A DNA stretch of 64,000 bases from Pyrobaculum oguniense TE7 (GCA_000247545.1 CP003316.1:1707233-1771232), one strand, 5' to 3'. Positions 49,201-56,729 are shown, counted from the first letter of the stretch. Notes: a model not told the origin generated them from the sequence alone. Numbers and translations: made by a program.

Positions 49201-49784
49201 CCGGCTTCTTTGAGCTTCCCGTAGACGAAGAAATCTTTTAGACCTGGCAACCTCTCTCCTGTCTCTTCAATAATGCCGCCGTTTACAACCTCGTTGATTA
49301 ACTGCTCCCATGTGATTACTTTCCACTTGCCGCTTCCCCTCGGGCCTGCGCGCTTTAGGGGCTTCAACACCCTATAGGGGTCGTAGACGTAGTGAATTCC
49401 GTCGACACCTCTGGGACACAGCGTGCCGGACCACTTCTCCAGCGCCTCTTTCACCGGCGTGTTGTAGGGTAGCTGCTTATACCTCTTAACTTGACTATCG
49501 AAGGAAACCGCCCTGTTGTACACGTGGTAGGGGTTCCCCTCTATCCTCTCTATAACCTCCACATCTCCATACTTTACGACTCTTACCATTATGCCACAAC
49601 GGACGTTGCAACCTAGACACGTCGTATGTACGTACCTTACGTTTTTGCTAAACTGTGGATCTGGGCCGTACGGATTTCTCTTCGGCTTTATTATCTTGTC
49701 CACTACCGGCCAGTAGCCCCACAGCGCTACGCCTAGCGCCGCCGCGGCGGCAACGGCTTTTAGATAAGTTCTGCGGCTAGTCAT
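46263..49784 (-). CDS. ttrA: Molybdopterin oxidoreductase catalytic subunit, tetrathionate/arsenate reductase type
   Basis: This 1173-residue DMSO-reductase-family enzyme starts MTSRRTYLKAVAAAAALGVA, a twin-arginine export signal, so it works outside the membrane. The [4Fe-4S] Cys set is C56, C59, C63 and, after 59 residues, C123 (TLCPRG). The wide last gap is typical of TtrA-like enzymes. The molybdenum ligand is Cys302 in HTSSCQLGFYTGNRIW. KPLKRAGPRGSGKWKVITWE is shared with tetrathionate reductases. Related Pyrobaculum enzymes have been linked to tetrathionate or arsenate respiration, and the sequence alone does not decide. ATG 49784 overlaps the NrfD gene by eight bases. It is the last gene of the operon. 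Confidence 0.88.
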   Translation of the reverse strand: MTSRRTYLKAVAAAAALGVALWGYWPVVDKIIKPKRNPYGPDPQFSKNVRYVHTTCLGCNVRCGIMVRVVKYGDVEVIERIEGNPYHVYNRAVSFDSQVKRYKQLPYNTPVKEALEKWSGTLCPRGVDGIHYVYDPYRVLKPLKRAGPRGSGKWKVITWEQLINEVVNGGIIEETGERLPGLKDFFVYGKLKEAGFEDPNAVLSEMKADVDNIMKIARDPNKTYDELVKAIEGFKDKWSQKLGEKGLKLEDVFIDPDRPDLGTKANMVLYLRGRGQPPTDYFSQRWIYAFGSVNWTRHTSSCQLGFYTGNRIWAGSTDIQVDAVGAKVIIGAGWSMGRVHPGATGQGLIIERACEGDLKLYYINPVAPRTPCNGNIIWIPVKPGEDAALAFAVIRWLIENKRYNEEFLSLPNRDSAKKAGYPVNTNATWLVITEGQRFGEYLKARDIGLENSDKPVVWTGEKFATYDSVDKADLYYVGKVTLPTGEAIAVKTAFMILREEAFSRSFEEWLALASPYEPGTPEFRDYVEKVEQMARDFADAAPRAGTMIHRGVGMHPNGEYITWAYRAIDTLIGNFHRMGGLLGRPANMSYLSYVYNVGYSGFGEPPRWGPPIDRHNYAYEATLEYWLRVKEALKEGKSWEDAVKAAFPTKRPWYPLTPEESYTEIFAGIAEGYPYKIGAFIMFYANPVLATNYGVKFAEVLKDTSKIPLFIAITTTINETAMYADYIVPDTTYLETGTMGVVFLYAAGGGVTLAEPWRSPAIMPLTQRISDCPNGHPRYASFWEFFIDTAKALGMPGFGDRAVPGVKGKKYEGRWFPLHCEWEYVMRVFANAALDAKDRGLIPEQVPEEEVKFVEENYPIAQFKDIIPPEEWKYVAYGLARGGVFTSYEQSFDERGVSKRGVPGRGTLYLWDETLAKTRNSVTGEKFWGGPKYFPIATYAPAGPAFQKADKWLHGTPLRQLYPEKDWPFMLVFYTGPIYTKHRSQFYYWIKQVAPENFVLINPEDAVKIGVETGDVVRVETPVGFFEAPAVVEPTVAPGVMMVPYGMGRWADTVLVKPKYFELRDAKLKLTVDGLPDKMEVPEDAVNPVKGLPDVVKKILFTKSPAEYYEKGLAPDKWRFNGVTPNVVQMGDPSLGGWPLLSWLGAAQAYFDTPARITKTGQKHKFETPYIVW

Positions 49785-50883
49785 GGCCCCGCTCCAGTGG
49801 GAATAATATGGATAGTATTATAGCTAGGAATATCCCCGCTGCTACTATTGACGCCATGATAGGTACCTCGTGCACAAGCACCTCTTCTCCCGGCTCCAGA
49901 AAGGCCAAACCCGATCTCAGGGCGTACTGCGCTCTTACAATAACATTCCACTTGTTTACAATTGCAGCCACTAATCCCGTGAAGGGGACAACGAGAGATA
50001 GCGGCAAAAACCTACTCGCCGCTAGAGATAAGCCAAATGTTATAGCATAGAGCGCAATTACGGGCACGAACCACTCCATTATGTGAGAAGCCGCGCTCAT
50101 AAACGGAGAGCCGCCATATGATGTATTCCATATCGCCACTTGGAGTAGGAGTAGCGCTATTACCGATAACGCTGCCACGCCGTGTATGTACAAAAGTGAG
50201 CTTAGCTCATTTTGCGCCTTTTTTACGCCGTATAGCCATATAGCTAAGATCGCAACTGCCGTCGCCACAACAAATGTGTCGGCGAAGTACATGGGTACAA
50301 GCGTGTGCCAGTTCAGCCAGATGAACAGAGAGGTCTGCGTGGCGAATAGGGAGGCTGGGTATATTGCCCAGAAGGCCATGGGCACAAGTGCAACCACAGC
50401 CAATATCTTCAGAAAAGCCTTTAGGGCAGGGCTGTGTTGCTTAATGCCAATAGACAGCACTTTGCGTAAAGGATTTCTCGTGGCTAGGTACCTCTGATAG
50501 TTCGCCGGGGCGAAGTATAGCAGTGTGAACAACGCCGCCAGGATGAACCCAAGAGGCCACATAACCACGCCTTGGAGCGCTATTAGCGAAACTCCTGGGT
50601 GCGCCTCTGTGAGGATTACCTGGGCGTGTGAAAACAACAACGGGGCGCGGTCTGGGTTTCTGAGATCTGCCAAAGGCCCAAGTAGCACCACTGTGTAGAA
50701 GGCGAGACCGACTACTAGAAGTACTGGTACTGTTCTCTTCAACTTGTTGAACAGGTATGCGATAAAGGCTAGAAGCAATAAGTCTGCACCTGAGATTAGC
50801 AGAGAGTATGAAAACAGCACCGGTAGCCAAACCAGTGGCTCTGCGAATTCGTTGGGGTATAAGTAGCCAATTGGGTAAGTCAT
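49777..50883 (-). CDS. ttrC: NrfD/PsrC-type quinol-interacting membrane subunit
   Basis: This 368-residue protein has about nine membrane helices. It resembles TtrC/NrfD/PsrC, which take electrons from quinol without haem. Examples are FAEPLVWLPVLFSYSLLISG and RAPLLFSHAQVILTEAHPGV, the latter a helix end typical of the family. It anchors the ferredoxin and catalytic subunits. ATG 50883 overlaps the ferredoxin subunit stop by ATGA, and its stop overlaps the catalytic subunit start. The order B-C-A is that of tetrathionate reductase operons. Confidence 0.9.
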   Translation of the reverse strand: MTYPIGYLYPNEFAEPLVWLPVLFSYSLLISGADLLLLAFIAYLFNKLKRTVPVLLVVGLAFYTVVLLGPLADLRNPDRAPLLFSHAQVILTEAHPGVSLIALQGVVMWPLGFILAALFTLLYFAPANYQRYLATRNPLRKVLSIGIKQHSPALKAFLKILAVVALVPMAFWAIYPASLFATQTSLFIWLNWHTLVPMYFADTFVVATAVAILAIWLYGVKKAQNELSSLLYIHGVAALSVIALLLLQVAIWNTSYGGSPFMSAASHIMEWFVPVIALYAITFGLSLAASRFLPLSLVVPFTGLVAAIVNKWNVIVRAQYALRSGLAFLEPGEEVLVHEVPIMASIVAAGIFLAIILSILFPLERGHD

Positions 50884-51527
50884 AGGTTCGCCTCCGATGG
50901 CAGGTCTTTGTAGAATATCATAGGCTCCGCGCCGGTGTGTATCTTGAGCCTCTGCGTGGGATTAGCCTTAATTATTTTCGAGACCGGCGATTCGGGGTCG
51001 TTTAAATCGCCGAAGACCCTCGCGCCGGTGGGGCAGGTCTCCACACACGCCGGCAACTTGCCTTGGTAAATTCTATGGTCGCAGAATGTGCATTTGTCCA
51101 CAACGCCCTTCACTGGGTTGAAAAACCTAGCCCCGTAGGGACATGCCTGTATGCAGGCGCCGCAACCAATACACAGCTCGTCGTTTACCAACACCAGCCC
51201 GTCCTCGACACGTTTGTAGGTAGCCCCGGTTGGGCACGGCTTGACGCAGGGAGCGTTTTCGCAGTGGTTGCACTGCTTGGGCACAAAGATCACAGTACCT
51301 CCTTTTGTCACGTGGCGCTCTATCCAGGTACGGAACACCCCGACTGGTACGTTATTTTCTGCGGCACAGGCAACCATACACGCATAGCAGCCGTAGCACT
51401 TACTGACATCGATGTACATCGCCCAGCGGCGCCTCTCCGCCTTCTGTGCAGAAATTGGCACAGCCAGCGTAATTACCGCAACTGTAGCGGCTTTAAGCAC
51501 TTCCCTCCTCGTAGTTTGGAGAGACAC
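50880..51527 (-). CDS. ttrB: Four-cluster ferredoxin subunit with twin-arginine signal
   Basis: This 215-residue electron-transfer subunit binds four [4Fe-4S] clusters through sixteen Cys: 44, 47, 50, 54; 86, 89, 94, 98; 119, 122, 125, 129; and 146, 149, 161, 165. Residues 1-28 form a Tat signal (TTRREVLKAATVAVITLAVP), unusual for many FeS subunits but seen in TtrB, so it may be exported on its own or with TtrA. It passes electrons from the NrfD subunit to the molybdenum subunit. GTG 51527 is the operon's first start, with an A/T box about 24 nt upstream. Confidence 0.93.
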   Translation of the reverse strand: MSLQTTRREVLKAATVAVITLAVPISAQKAERRRWAMYIDVSKCYGCYACMVACAAENNVPVGVFRTWIERHVTKGGTVIFVPKQCNHCENAPCVKPCPTGATYKRVEDGLVLVNDELCIGCGACIQACPYGARFFNPVKGVVDKCTFCDHRIYQGKLPACVETCPTGARVFGDLNDPESPVSKIIKANPTQRLKIHTGAEPMIFYKDLPSEANL

Positions 51528-51540
51528 GTCTCGTCATAAC

Positions 51541-51556
51541 TAAAAACATAAAAACC
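51541..51556 (-). promoter_or_regulatory. TATA region of the respiratory operon
   Basis: On the minus strand GGTTTTTATGTTTTTA is centred about 22 nt before GTG 51527. Further upstream the A/T-rich repeats TTATTAAA and TTTAATAATGATTATG (51570-51600) could bind a regulator. Confidence 0.5.
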
Positions 51557-51598
51557 TATCTATTCGAAGTTATTAAAGCTAATTATGTTTAATAATGA

Positions 51599-52168
51599 TT
51601 ATGTTTGTATATTTTTGTATATCTTTATCTCAATTATATGTTCTTTTATATCTATTTTGTGCTGTGTGTAACCATATGCATCTAATATCCCTCTTATATA
51701 CGCAGATATCAGTGGCATTAACTTTTTCACATACGACGGCACGGCCAACGTGATGGTGATTTCGCTTTCTGTTTCCTTGCTATTAGCGTATCTAATCGGT
51801 ATAAGGGTTTTTAAAATGTACGGCCTTTTTACCAAATCGGCGAAGGTTATTTCATTTGACATCGCGACACCAATCTCTCTGCCAGATGTATAAAAGTCGG
51901 TGACGTATTTACCCGGCTCTAGGTCTTCGAAGATTTTTAACAAGATGTTTATCGGCAACGTCGCTGTATCTACTGTGGTTATGGATTTGACACACCGCCA
52001 AGTCAGAACTAGGTCGGTTGCGTTGCCGCCGTCTTTCATAACCTCTTCGACTATTCTCAACGCATCTGAGGCGAGTTTTTGTAGGGGGATTCCAAGCTCC
52101 CGGGCAAGTTTAGAACACCTCAGCGCCACATCCCTGTCAACTGTTATAGTTGTCTTATCCCCGGACAT
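51599..52168 (-). CDS. Hypothetical protein with RHH-like N-terminus, linked to the respiratory operon
   Basis: This 189-residue protein has an N-terminal strand-helix pattern (TTITVDRDVALRCSKLAREL, GIPLQKLASDALRIVEEVM) similar to ribbon-helix-helix DNA-binding proteins. A larger C-terminal domain rich in beta strands follows (ESEITITLAVPSYVKKLMPL, HKIDIKEHIIEIKIYKNI). I do not recognise the family. It overlaps the TorD-like gene by 14 bases and ends 72 bases before the ferredoxin subunit gene, so it may regulate or sense substrate for the operon. The C-terminal part could be a ligand- or metal-binding sensor. Confidence 0.75.
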   Translation of the reverse strand: MSGDKTTITVDRDVALRCSKLARELGIPLQKLASDALRIVEEVMKDGGNATDLVLTWRCVKSITTVDTATLPINILLKIFEDLEPGKYVTDFYTSGREIGVAMSNEITFADLVKRPYILKTLIPIRYANSKETESEITITLAVPSYVKKLMPLISAYIRGILDAYGYTQHKIDIKEHIIEIKIYKNIQT

Positions 52169-52583
52169 CTTTCACCAACGTAGTCTTTACAACTTCGGCA
52201 TCCTCCACTAGGATTTCATATATGGGCCTAAGATCAGGACATTTCTGCAAAGCATATCTTAATGTAGGCAGTAGGTGGGTGTTTAGAAATCTGAGCTGCG
52301 CCTTCAGCGACTCCTCGGTAGGCATCTTTGCAAGTTGTGCCATAAACGCCGTCATTGCCAATAAGCTGTCCGGCTCCCCAGCTACTTCGTAGCCGTAGTT
52401 CTCATAGAACTGCGCAATGGCCTTAGGCAGGAGGGATCTCGTGACAGGGTCTAGGTCTTCTCTGAGGAGGGATGCCCTTATTTCAGATACGTCGCAGTTT
52501 ATAGCGCCTAGGCCTAGCTTTCTCGGCTCTACATCGCCTCTGAGAATTAAAAAGAGCGCCAGGTAAAAAGAAGCCCTTTCCAC
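52155..52583 (-). CDS. TorD-like molybdoenzyme chaperone
   Basis: This 142-residue all-helical protein resembles the TorD/DmsD chaperones. The best landmark is the C-terminal LRFLNTHLLPTLRYALQKCP, equivalent to the FLxEHLxxW block, with FYENYGYEV and LLAMTAFMAQLAKMP before it. Such chaperones bind the Tat signal of the catalytic subunit until cofactor insertion is complete. It is shorter than bacterial TorD (about 200). GTG 52583 is spaced 24 nt from the box at 52602-52613. Its position ahead of the operon fits a role in maturing the TtrA-like enzyme. Confidence 0.72.
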   Translation of the reverse strand: MERASFYLALFLILRGDVEPRKLGLGAINCDVSEIRASLLREDLDPVTRSLLPKAIAQFYENYGYEVAGEPDSLLAMTAFMAQLAKMPTEESLKAQLRFLNTHLLPTLRYALQKCPDLRPIYEILVEDAEVVKTTLVKDVRG

Positions 52584-52601
52584 GAACAGCTTGGACTTGT
52601 G

Positions 52602-52613
52602 TCATATAAATTT
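52602..52613 (-). promoter_or_regulatory. TATA box of the TorD-like gene
   Basis: On the minus strand AAAATTTATATG is centred about 24 nt before GTG 52583, a leaderless arrangement. Confidence 0.6.
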
Positions 52614-52711
52614 TGTCACTGTCTCAGTTGAGGAGGGTCTGCAAGTGGCGGTCAGCTACAACGCCTTATGTGATCGCCTAATAGGCGAGGACTTGGAAAG
52701 CCGTGCATAGG

Positions 52712-53797
52712 CTAGCGGTACTTTTTCCTAAACGCCGCGGCTATGAGTGGGTCAGGCGGGCAGTAGAGGTTGCCTCTCTTTTCCAGAAAACCGTAGTCAA
52801 CTAGGTTTTTCAAGAGGCGGGTAATCTCTGCGTCGTTTATGCGCCTCCCCTCGGAAGCCTCTACGGCCCTCTTCAGCTCTGACCAGGCTACGCATTCAGC
52901 CGCGGCTTCCATTATCACGCGGTACCTCTTCTCCGCGGCCCACCTCCCCTCGAGGAAGTGGGCGAATTCCTGCCTTACGAGATCCACTGCGTATGACACG
53001 GTCTGCCTTATGCTCTCCTCTTCGCCTCTCACCGAGACGTACGTGTAGCCGAAGTAGGTGAGCCACCCCGGCAGGCCCCCCACCGCCCTATACACCTTCT
53101 CCGCGTCTGGCGGGGACACGCCATACTGCCTACACCCCTCCTCCAAGAATCTCTTGGCCTCTTCCAGCGTAAACGGCCTAAGCTCTACCGCCTCGACGTA
53201 GCGGCCGTAGAGGGGAGACCCCGCATCTTCCAGCTTGAGGAACTTCTTCAAAAGCCCCACCTTAGAGCCGCTCAGGACGAAGTACACGTTTCGGAGATTG
53301 TCGTAAGAATACGCCAAGAGCTTCAACAAGTTGTACCCCTTAAGCTTCGTCAACTCCTGCGCCTCGTCTATCACCACAACAGCCTTTCTCCCATCCTCCT
53401 CTGCCCAGCGGTTTAGCCACTCCAACACCTCTACGAGGGAGCCCCTCTCCCTCCACGATATCTTGACCTCAAAACCCGTCACGGAAATACCCTTGACATT
53501 TTTCAAGTATTCCCTCAGTCTGGGAAACCTCCTCATGGGTTGCGCCAAGGCCTCTCCCAGCGCCTCAGCCACGTGCTTAAAAGTCAGGTAGGGCTCTGCC
53601 TCGAACCTCCTGGCATCTATGTACACAACGGGGTGGGGCATCTCGGAGGTAGCGACCAAGATCACCGAGGACTTTCCAGCCCTCCGGAGGCCCAGCACCA
53701 GCGTTATCGGCGCCCTAAGAGCCTTTACCCTCTCCACCTCCTCCTCCCTGTCGAAGAGGTCTTCCCTCGAAGTCTTCGGCCTAGGGTCGAAGTACAC
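52712..53797 (-). CDS. Archaeal AAA-type ATPase
   Basis: This 361-residue STAND/AAA ATPase of the archaeal type is intact. The P-loop is TLVLGLRRAGKSSVILVATS, Walker B is KAVVVIDEAQELTKLKGYN, and a sensor strand reads NVYFVLSGSKVGLLKKFL. The SPLYGRYVEAVELRPFTLEE block is typical of the family. A winged helix follows at the C-terminus (RRINDAEITRLLKNLVDYGF). The gene is often strain-variable and its role is unknown; these proteins may act on DNA or protein complexes. A frameshifted relative lies at 2746. GTG 53797 is preceded by a duplicated TATA element. Confidence 0.9.
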   Translation of the reverse strand: MYFDPRPKTSREDLFDREEEVERVKALRAPITLVLGLRRAGKSSVILVATSEMPHPVVYIDARRFEAEPYLTFKHVAEALGEALAQPMRRFPRLREYLKNVKGISVTGFEVKISWRERGSLVEVLEWLNRWAEEDGRKAVVVIDEAQELTKLKGYNLLKLLAYSYDNLRNVYFVLSGSKVGLLKKFLKLEDAGSPLYGRYVEAVELRPFTLEEAKRFLEEGCRQYGVSPPDAEKVYRAVGGLPGWLTYFGYTYVSVRGEEESIRQTVSYAVDLVRQEFAHFLEGRWAAEKRYRVIMEAAAECVAWSELKRAVEASEGRRINDAEITRLLKNLVDYGFLEKRGNLYCPPDPLIAAAFRKKYR

Positions 53798-53806
53798 GTG
53801 TCAAAT

Positions 53807-53844
53807 ACTTGGGAGATATAAAGTTACTTGGGAGGTATAAAGTT
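53807..53844 (-). promoter_or_regulatory. Tandemly duplicated TATA element
   Basis: ACTTGGGAGATATAAAGTT (53807-53825) is followed at once by ACTTGGGAGGTATAAAGTT (53826-53844), 19-bp repeats with one mismatch. The first TATA box is about 22 nt from GTG 53797 and the second about 41 nt. The second copy overlaps the stop of the radical SAM gene. Confidence 0.75.
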
Positions 53845-54913
53845 ATGGTATAACCTCCGTGGAGTCCAGAAGCGGGTCGTAGTCGATGTCCTCCTTCCTA
53901 ACCACCCCACCTCGCATAAGCTCCGCCAGAATAGGGGCCCCCTCTTCTAGTATCTGTATCGTCCGTTTAGTCACCTGGCACACGGCGTCAAACCCCTCCT
54001 CGCCCCAGTAATCCTCATAGTGAGTGTAGAGGCAGCGGCCGCCGCAGACATGGCGGTACTCGCAGGTGAGGCACTTGTCCTTGAGCTTGACGCCGTTTTT
54101 AATGCCGATCTTGATGTGGCCGGCGGTGGCCCACTTCTCAGACACGGCTATGGGGCAGTGGAGTACGCGGCCGTCTGTGTTTATAGCAAAGGAGTGTTTC
54201 CCCGCGCCGCAGGGCACCCAGTCGTAAGGCCTTACCAAAAGCGCGCGGTATATGCCGAGGAATGGGATAACCCCCAGGACACGTCCCCGCCGAGCCTCGG
54301 CGAGGAAGAGATCCCTGAGCCTCGCCACGTCGGGGAGGTAGCTCTCCTCAGCCCACTTCAAAAACTCGGCCGGCCCCCACTCCTCCGTCCATATAACGTT
54401 CAGTTGCCAGTGAACCGCGTCGAACCCCAGCCCGAGGAGGTAGACCACGTCGCGGTACAGCCGTGTCCTACTCGACACCGCCATCCTAGCTATTACCTTG
54501 CACCGGCACCCCACCTCGTTTTTAAGCCAGCGGAGCGCCTCTACAACCTTGTCGTAGACCCCGACCCCCCTGTAATAGTCAGTAACCTCTTTAGGTCCGT
54601 CAATGGACAAAAGGACAGTGGAGAACCTCCGCCACAGCTCCGTGGGAAGCCGCTTGACGAGGGTGCCGTTTGTCTGTATGCCAAATCTCGCGTTGCCCAA
54701 TGCGTCCATCACCTCGGCGATGTATTGGGGGTTTAGCAACGGCTCACCGCCGTAGAAGAACACCACAGGCGAGGAGTCCCTCGACGCTATGAACTTGGCG
54801 ACCTCCCCTGGGGCCGCTCTGGGTCGCCACGGCGAATGCTCATTTCTGAAAGACCCCCCGCAGTACTTACACGCAAGATTGCAAGCGCCGGTGGTCAAGA
54901 CAAACCACAACAC
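53843..54913 (-). CDS. Radical SAM enzyme, AF1577-type putative peptide-modifying family
   Basis: This 356-residue radical SAM protein starts MLWFVLTTGACNLACKYCGG, with the SAM cluster Cys at 11, 15 and 18. GGEPLLNP follows, and then QTNGTLVKRLP and LLSIDGPKEVTDYYRG. The C-terminal part has extra Cys at 235, 253, 281, 284, 290, 294 and 312 (CLTCEYRHVCGGRC), a SPASM-like auxiliary cluster site. The N-terminus and overall shape match what I know as the AF1577 family, predicted to modify peptides or proteins. GTG 54913 is the only start that keeps this N-terminus. A 34-codon ORF ends nine bases upstream. Confidence 0.88.
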   Translation of the reverse strand: MLWFVLTTGACNLACKYCGGSFRNEHSPWRPRAAPGEVAKFIASRDSSPVVFFYGGEPLLNPQYIAEVMDALGNARFGIQTNGTLVKRLPTELWRRFSTVLLSIDGPKEVTDYYRGVGVYDKVVEALRWLKNEVGCRCKVIARMAVSSRTRLYRDVVYLLGLGFDAVHWQLNVIWTEEWGPAEFLKWAEESYLPDVARLRDLFLAEARRGRVLGVIPFLGIYRALLVRPYDWVPCGAGKHSFAINTDGRVLHCPIAVSEKWATAGHIKIGIKNGVKLKDKCLTCEYRHVCGGRCLYTHYEDYWGEEGFDAVCQVTKRTIQILEEGAPILAELMRGGVVRKEDIDYDPLLDSTEVIP

Positions 54914-54922
54914 AGCCCAGCC

Positions 54923-55027
54923 TTATGCTGTGCCCATCGGAGGGGCAAGCCATCGCGGCGTTCGGCAATCCGCCGTCTCCTCACACCATCGGAGGCTCAG
55001 GTAGAGCCACACTGCCTCTTTAAACAT
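54923..55027 (-). CDS. Small ORF of 34 residues, possible peptide substrate
   Basis: ATG 55027 to TAA 54923 encodes MFKEAVWLYLSLRWCEETAD followed by CRTPRWLAPPMGTA. It overlaps the stop of the S9 peptidase gene and ends nine bases before the radical SAM start. A second possible start, GTG 55012, is about 25 nt from TTTATATTA in the peptidase gene, so a leaderless transcript could begin there. The peptide has two Cys, two Arg-Trp pairs and a Pro/Gly-rich end. Nothing proves that it is translated; it is listed because radical SAM enzymes of this family are predicted to act on small proteins encoded nearby. Confidence 0.35.
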   Translation of the reverse strand: MFKEAVWLYLSLRWCEETADCRTPRWLAPPMGTA

Positions 55028-56729
55028 GTTGTAATATAAACTTAATCACCTCCGTGTATACCTTCACCCGGTTTTCCACCTTTGTAATTACGTGACCCTC
55101 GTCGGGCAGGATAAGCGCCTTCGCCTCTCTCCCCAGCTCCCTCAGCCTCTGCACCAGTTGCTCAGCCTCGTAAACAGGCACCCTGATGTCATTCGCGCCG
55201 TGGACCACCATGAGGGGGGCCCTGATCTTGTCCACGTGAGTGGCAGGGCTCAGCTGGACGAGGACGTCTCTGTGCTTGTCGAGAGAGCCGTACTCCGCCT
55301 CCCTGTACCGCCTCCGCCAGGCCGCAGTCCTCTCCAAGAAAGACACCAAGTTGAAGATGCCCACCATCTCCACGCCGCAGGCCCAGAGATCAGGCGCGGT
55401 GGCCAAGGCCATGAGGGTGAGGTAGCCGCCGTATGAGCCCCCGGCGACGCACGGCCTCCCCCTCGCAATTCCCTCCCCCTGCAACCACTTAGCGAAGGCC
55501 TCCACGTCCCTCACGGCGTCCCACCGCCTCTCCACGTCGTCTAGGTGGACGAAGGACTTGCCGAAGCCCGTGCTACCGCGGTAATTAGGAGCGGCTACGA
55601 GGAGACCGGCGGAGACCAGGGCAGCGACTAGGGGCTTAAACTCCGGCCGGTCCTGGCTCTCGGGCCCTCCGTGGAGGTACACCACCACGCCCCTAGGCTC
55701 GCCAGGTGGGGCGTAGATGTTGGCTTGTATCTTACGCCCGTCGAAGCTGGGGTACCACACAGAGCGAGGCTCCGGGATCTGCTCAAGCGGCGCCCCGAAG
55801 CGGGGCGAGCGGGTCAGCTGCCTAACTGCCCCGTCTTTGTATACATAGACCTCGTGGCCCTTATTAACGGCGGACAGGGAGAAGAGCACCACCCCGTCTC
55901 TGTACTCGAGGTGCGTCGCCACCCCAGCTGGCGCCGGTAGCTTGTACGTGAGACCAGATGGGATGTGCATCTGGTACAGGCCGGAGCGACCCTCCTCATT
56001 CACCGAGAACACGAGGTAGTTCCCCCACACGTCGAACCTCTCCACGTCTCTGTCAAGCTGCACAAGGTACTTCCAGGAGCCAGTCGCCAAGTCCATCTGA
56101 GCAACCCCCACGTACTCCCAATCCGCATTTGTCAAGAAGAGGACCTTCCCACCCCCCACGTAGCGAGGGGAGAAGTTAAGCGCCTCGCCGCTGTGTTTCG
56201 TAAGCTCCCTTAATTCGCCGCCTCGGAACAGGTAGATAGTACTGTCCAAGTTCGTTTCGTAGTGCGTCACGAAGATCCCCGCCTCTGACCACCCCTCCAC
56301 CACGTTTATCCCCCCCAGCTCGGCCAGCCTCTCCACCCTCCCCTCGCCGCGGCGGTAGACGTAGAGGTGGAAATCCGATGGGCTATCCCTTGTGCTTGTA
56401 AAGGCCAGCGCCGACCCGTCGGGGGACCACACCCCCAGGCTGTTAACGCCCTCTGTCGAAACCTCCCTGAGGTCATCTCCCAAGAGGTACAGCCTCCACC
56501 TCTCGTCCCCGTCCCTATCAACCGCAACGGCCACCACGCCGTCTTTCGAGACGCGGTAGTCCCCAACACGGCCCTCAACCGGCGCGTATACGTCGTGCCG
56601 CGACCCATCGAAAAACCACAACTGCTGAACCCCCGTCACGTCGCTGAGATAAAACACCAACCCCCCAGCCCCAAGCCTAGGAGCAGTGGCAGACCTAACC
56701 GAAAGCACCCTCCTCACCAACAGCTCCAT
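55020..56729 (-). CDS. S9 family prolyl oligopeptidase / acylaminoacyl-peptidase
   Basis: This 569-residue serine peptidase has an N-terminal beta propeller (DVTGVQQLWFFDGSRH, GVWSPDGSALAFTSTRDSPS) and a C-terminal alpha/beta hydrolase domain. The nucleophile Ser is in VAGGSYGGYLTLMALA, the Asp in VVHGANDIRVPVYEAEQ and the His in LPDEGHVITKVENR. It removes acylated or short peptides and resembles characterised Pyrobaculum acylaminoacyl peptidases. ATG 56729 (MELLVRRVLSVRSATAPRL) has AAAATATATAACT (about 56749-56761) 24-25 nt upstream, so the longer frame to 56846 is rejected. It may form an operon with the radical SAM gene. Confidence 0.92.
   Translation of the reverse strand: MELLVRRVLSVRSATAPRLGAGGLVFYLSDVTGVQQLWFFDGSRHDVYAPVEGRVGDYRVSKDGVVAVAVDRDGDERWRLYLLGDDLREVSTEGVNSLGVWSPDGSALAFTSTRDSPSDFHLYVYRRGEGRVERLAELGGINVVEGWSEAGIFVTHYETNLDSTIYLFRGGELRELTKHSGEALNFSPRYVGGGKVLFLTNADWEYVGVAQMDLATGSWKYLVQLDRDVERFDVWGNYLVFSVNEEGRSGLYQMHIPSGLTYKLPAPAGVATHLEYRDGVVLFSLSAVNKGHEVYVYKDGAVRQLTRSPRFGAPLEQIPEPRSVWYPSFDGRKIQANIYAPPGEPRGVVVYLHGGPESQDRPEFKPLVAALVSAGLLVAAPNYRGSTGFGKSFVHLDDVERRWDAVRDVEAFAKWLQGEGIARGRPCVAGGSYGGYLTLMALATAPDLWACGVEMVGIFNLVSFLERTAAWRRRYREAEYGSLDKHRDVLVQLSPATHVDKIRAPLMVVHGANDIRVPVYEAEQLVQRLRELGREAKALILPDEGHVITKVENRVKVYTEVIKFILQHV

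Noticed and set aside
52612-52711. Plus-strand piece EEGLQVAVSYNALCDRLIGE between TorD-like and ATPase genes
   Set aside because: About 30 codons with no start signal or recognisable family; it could be chance.
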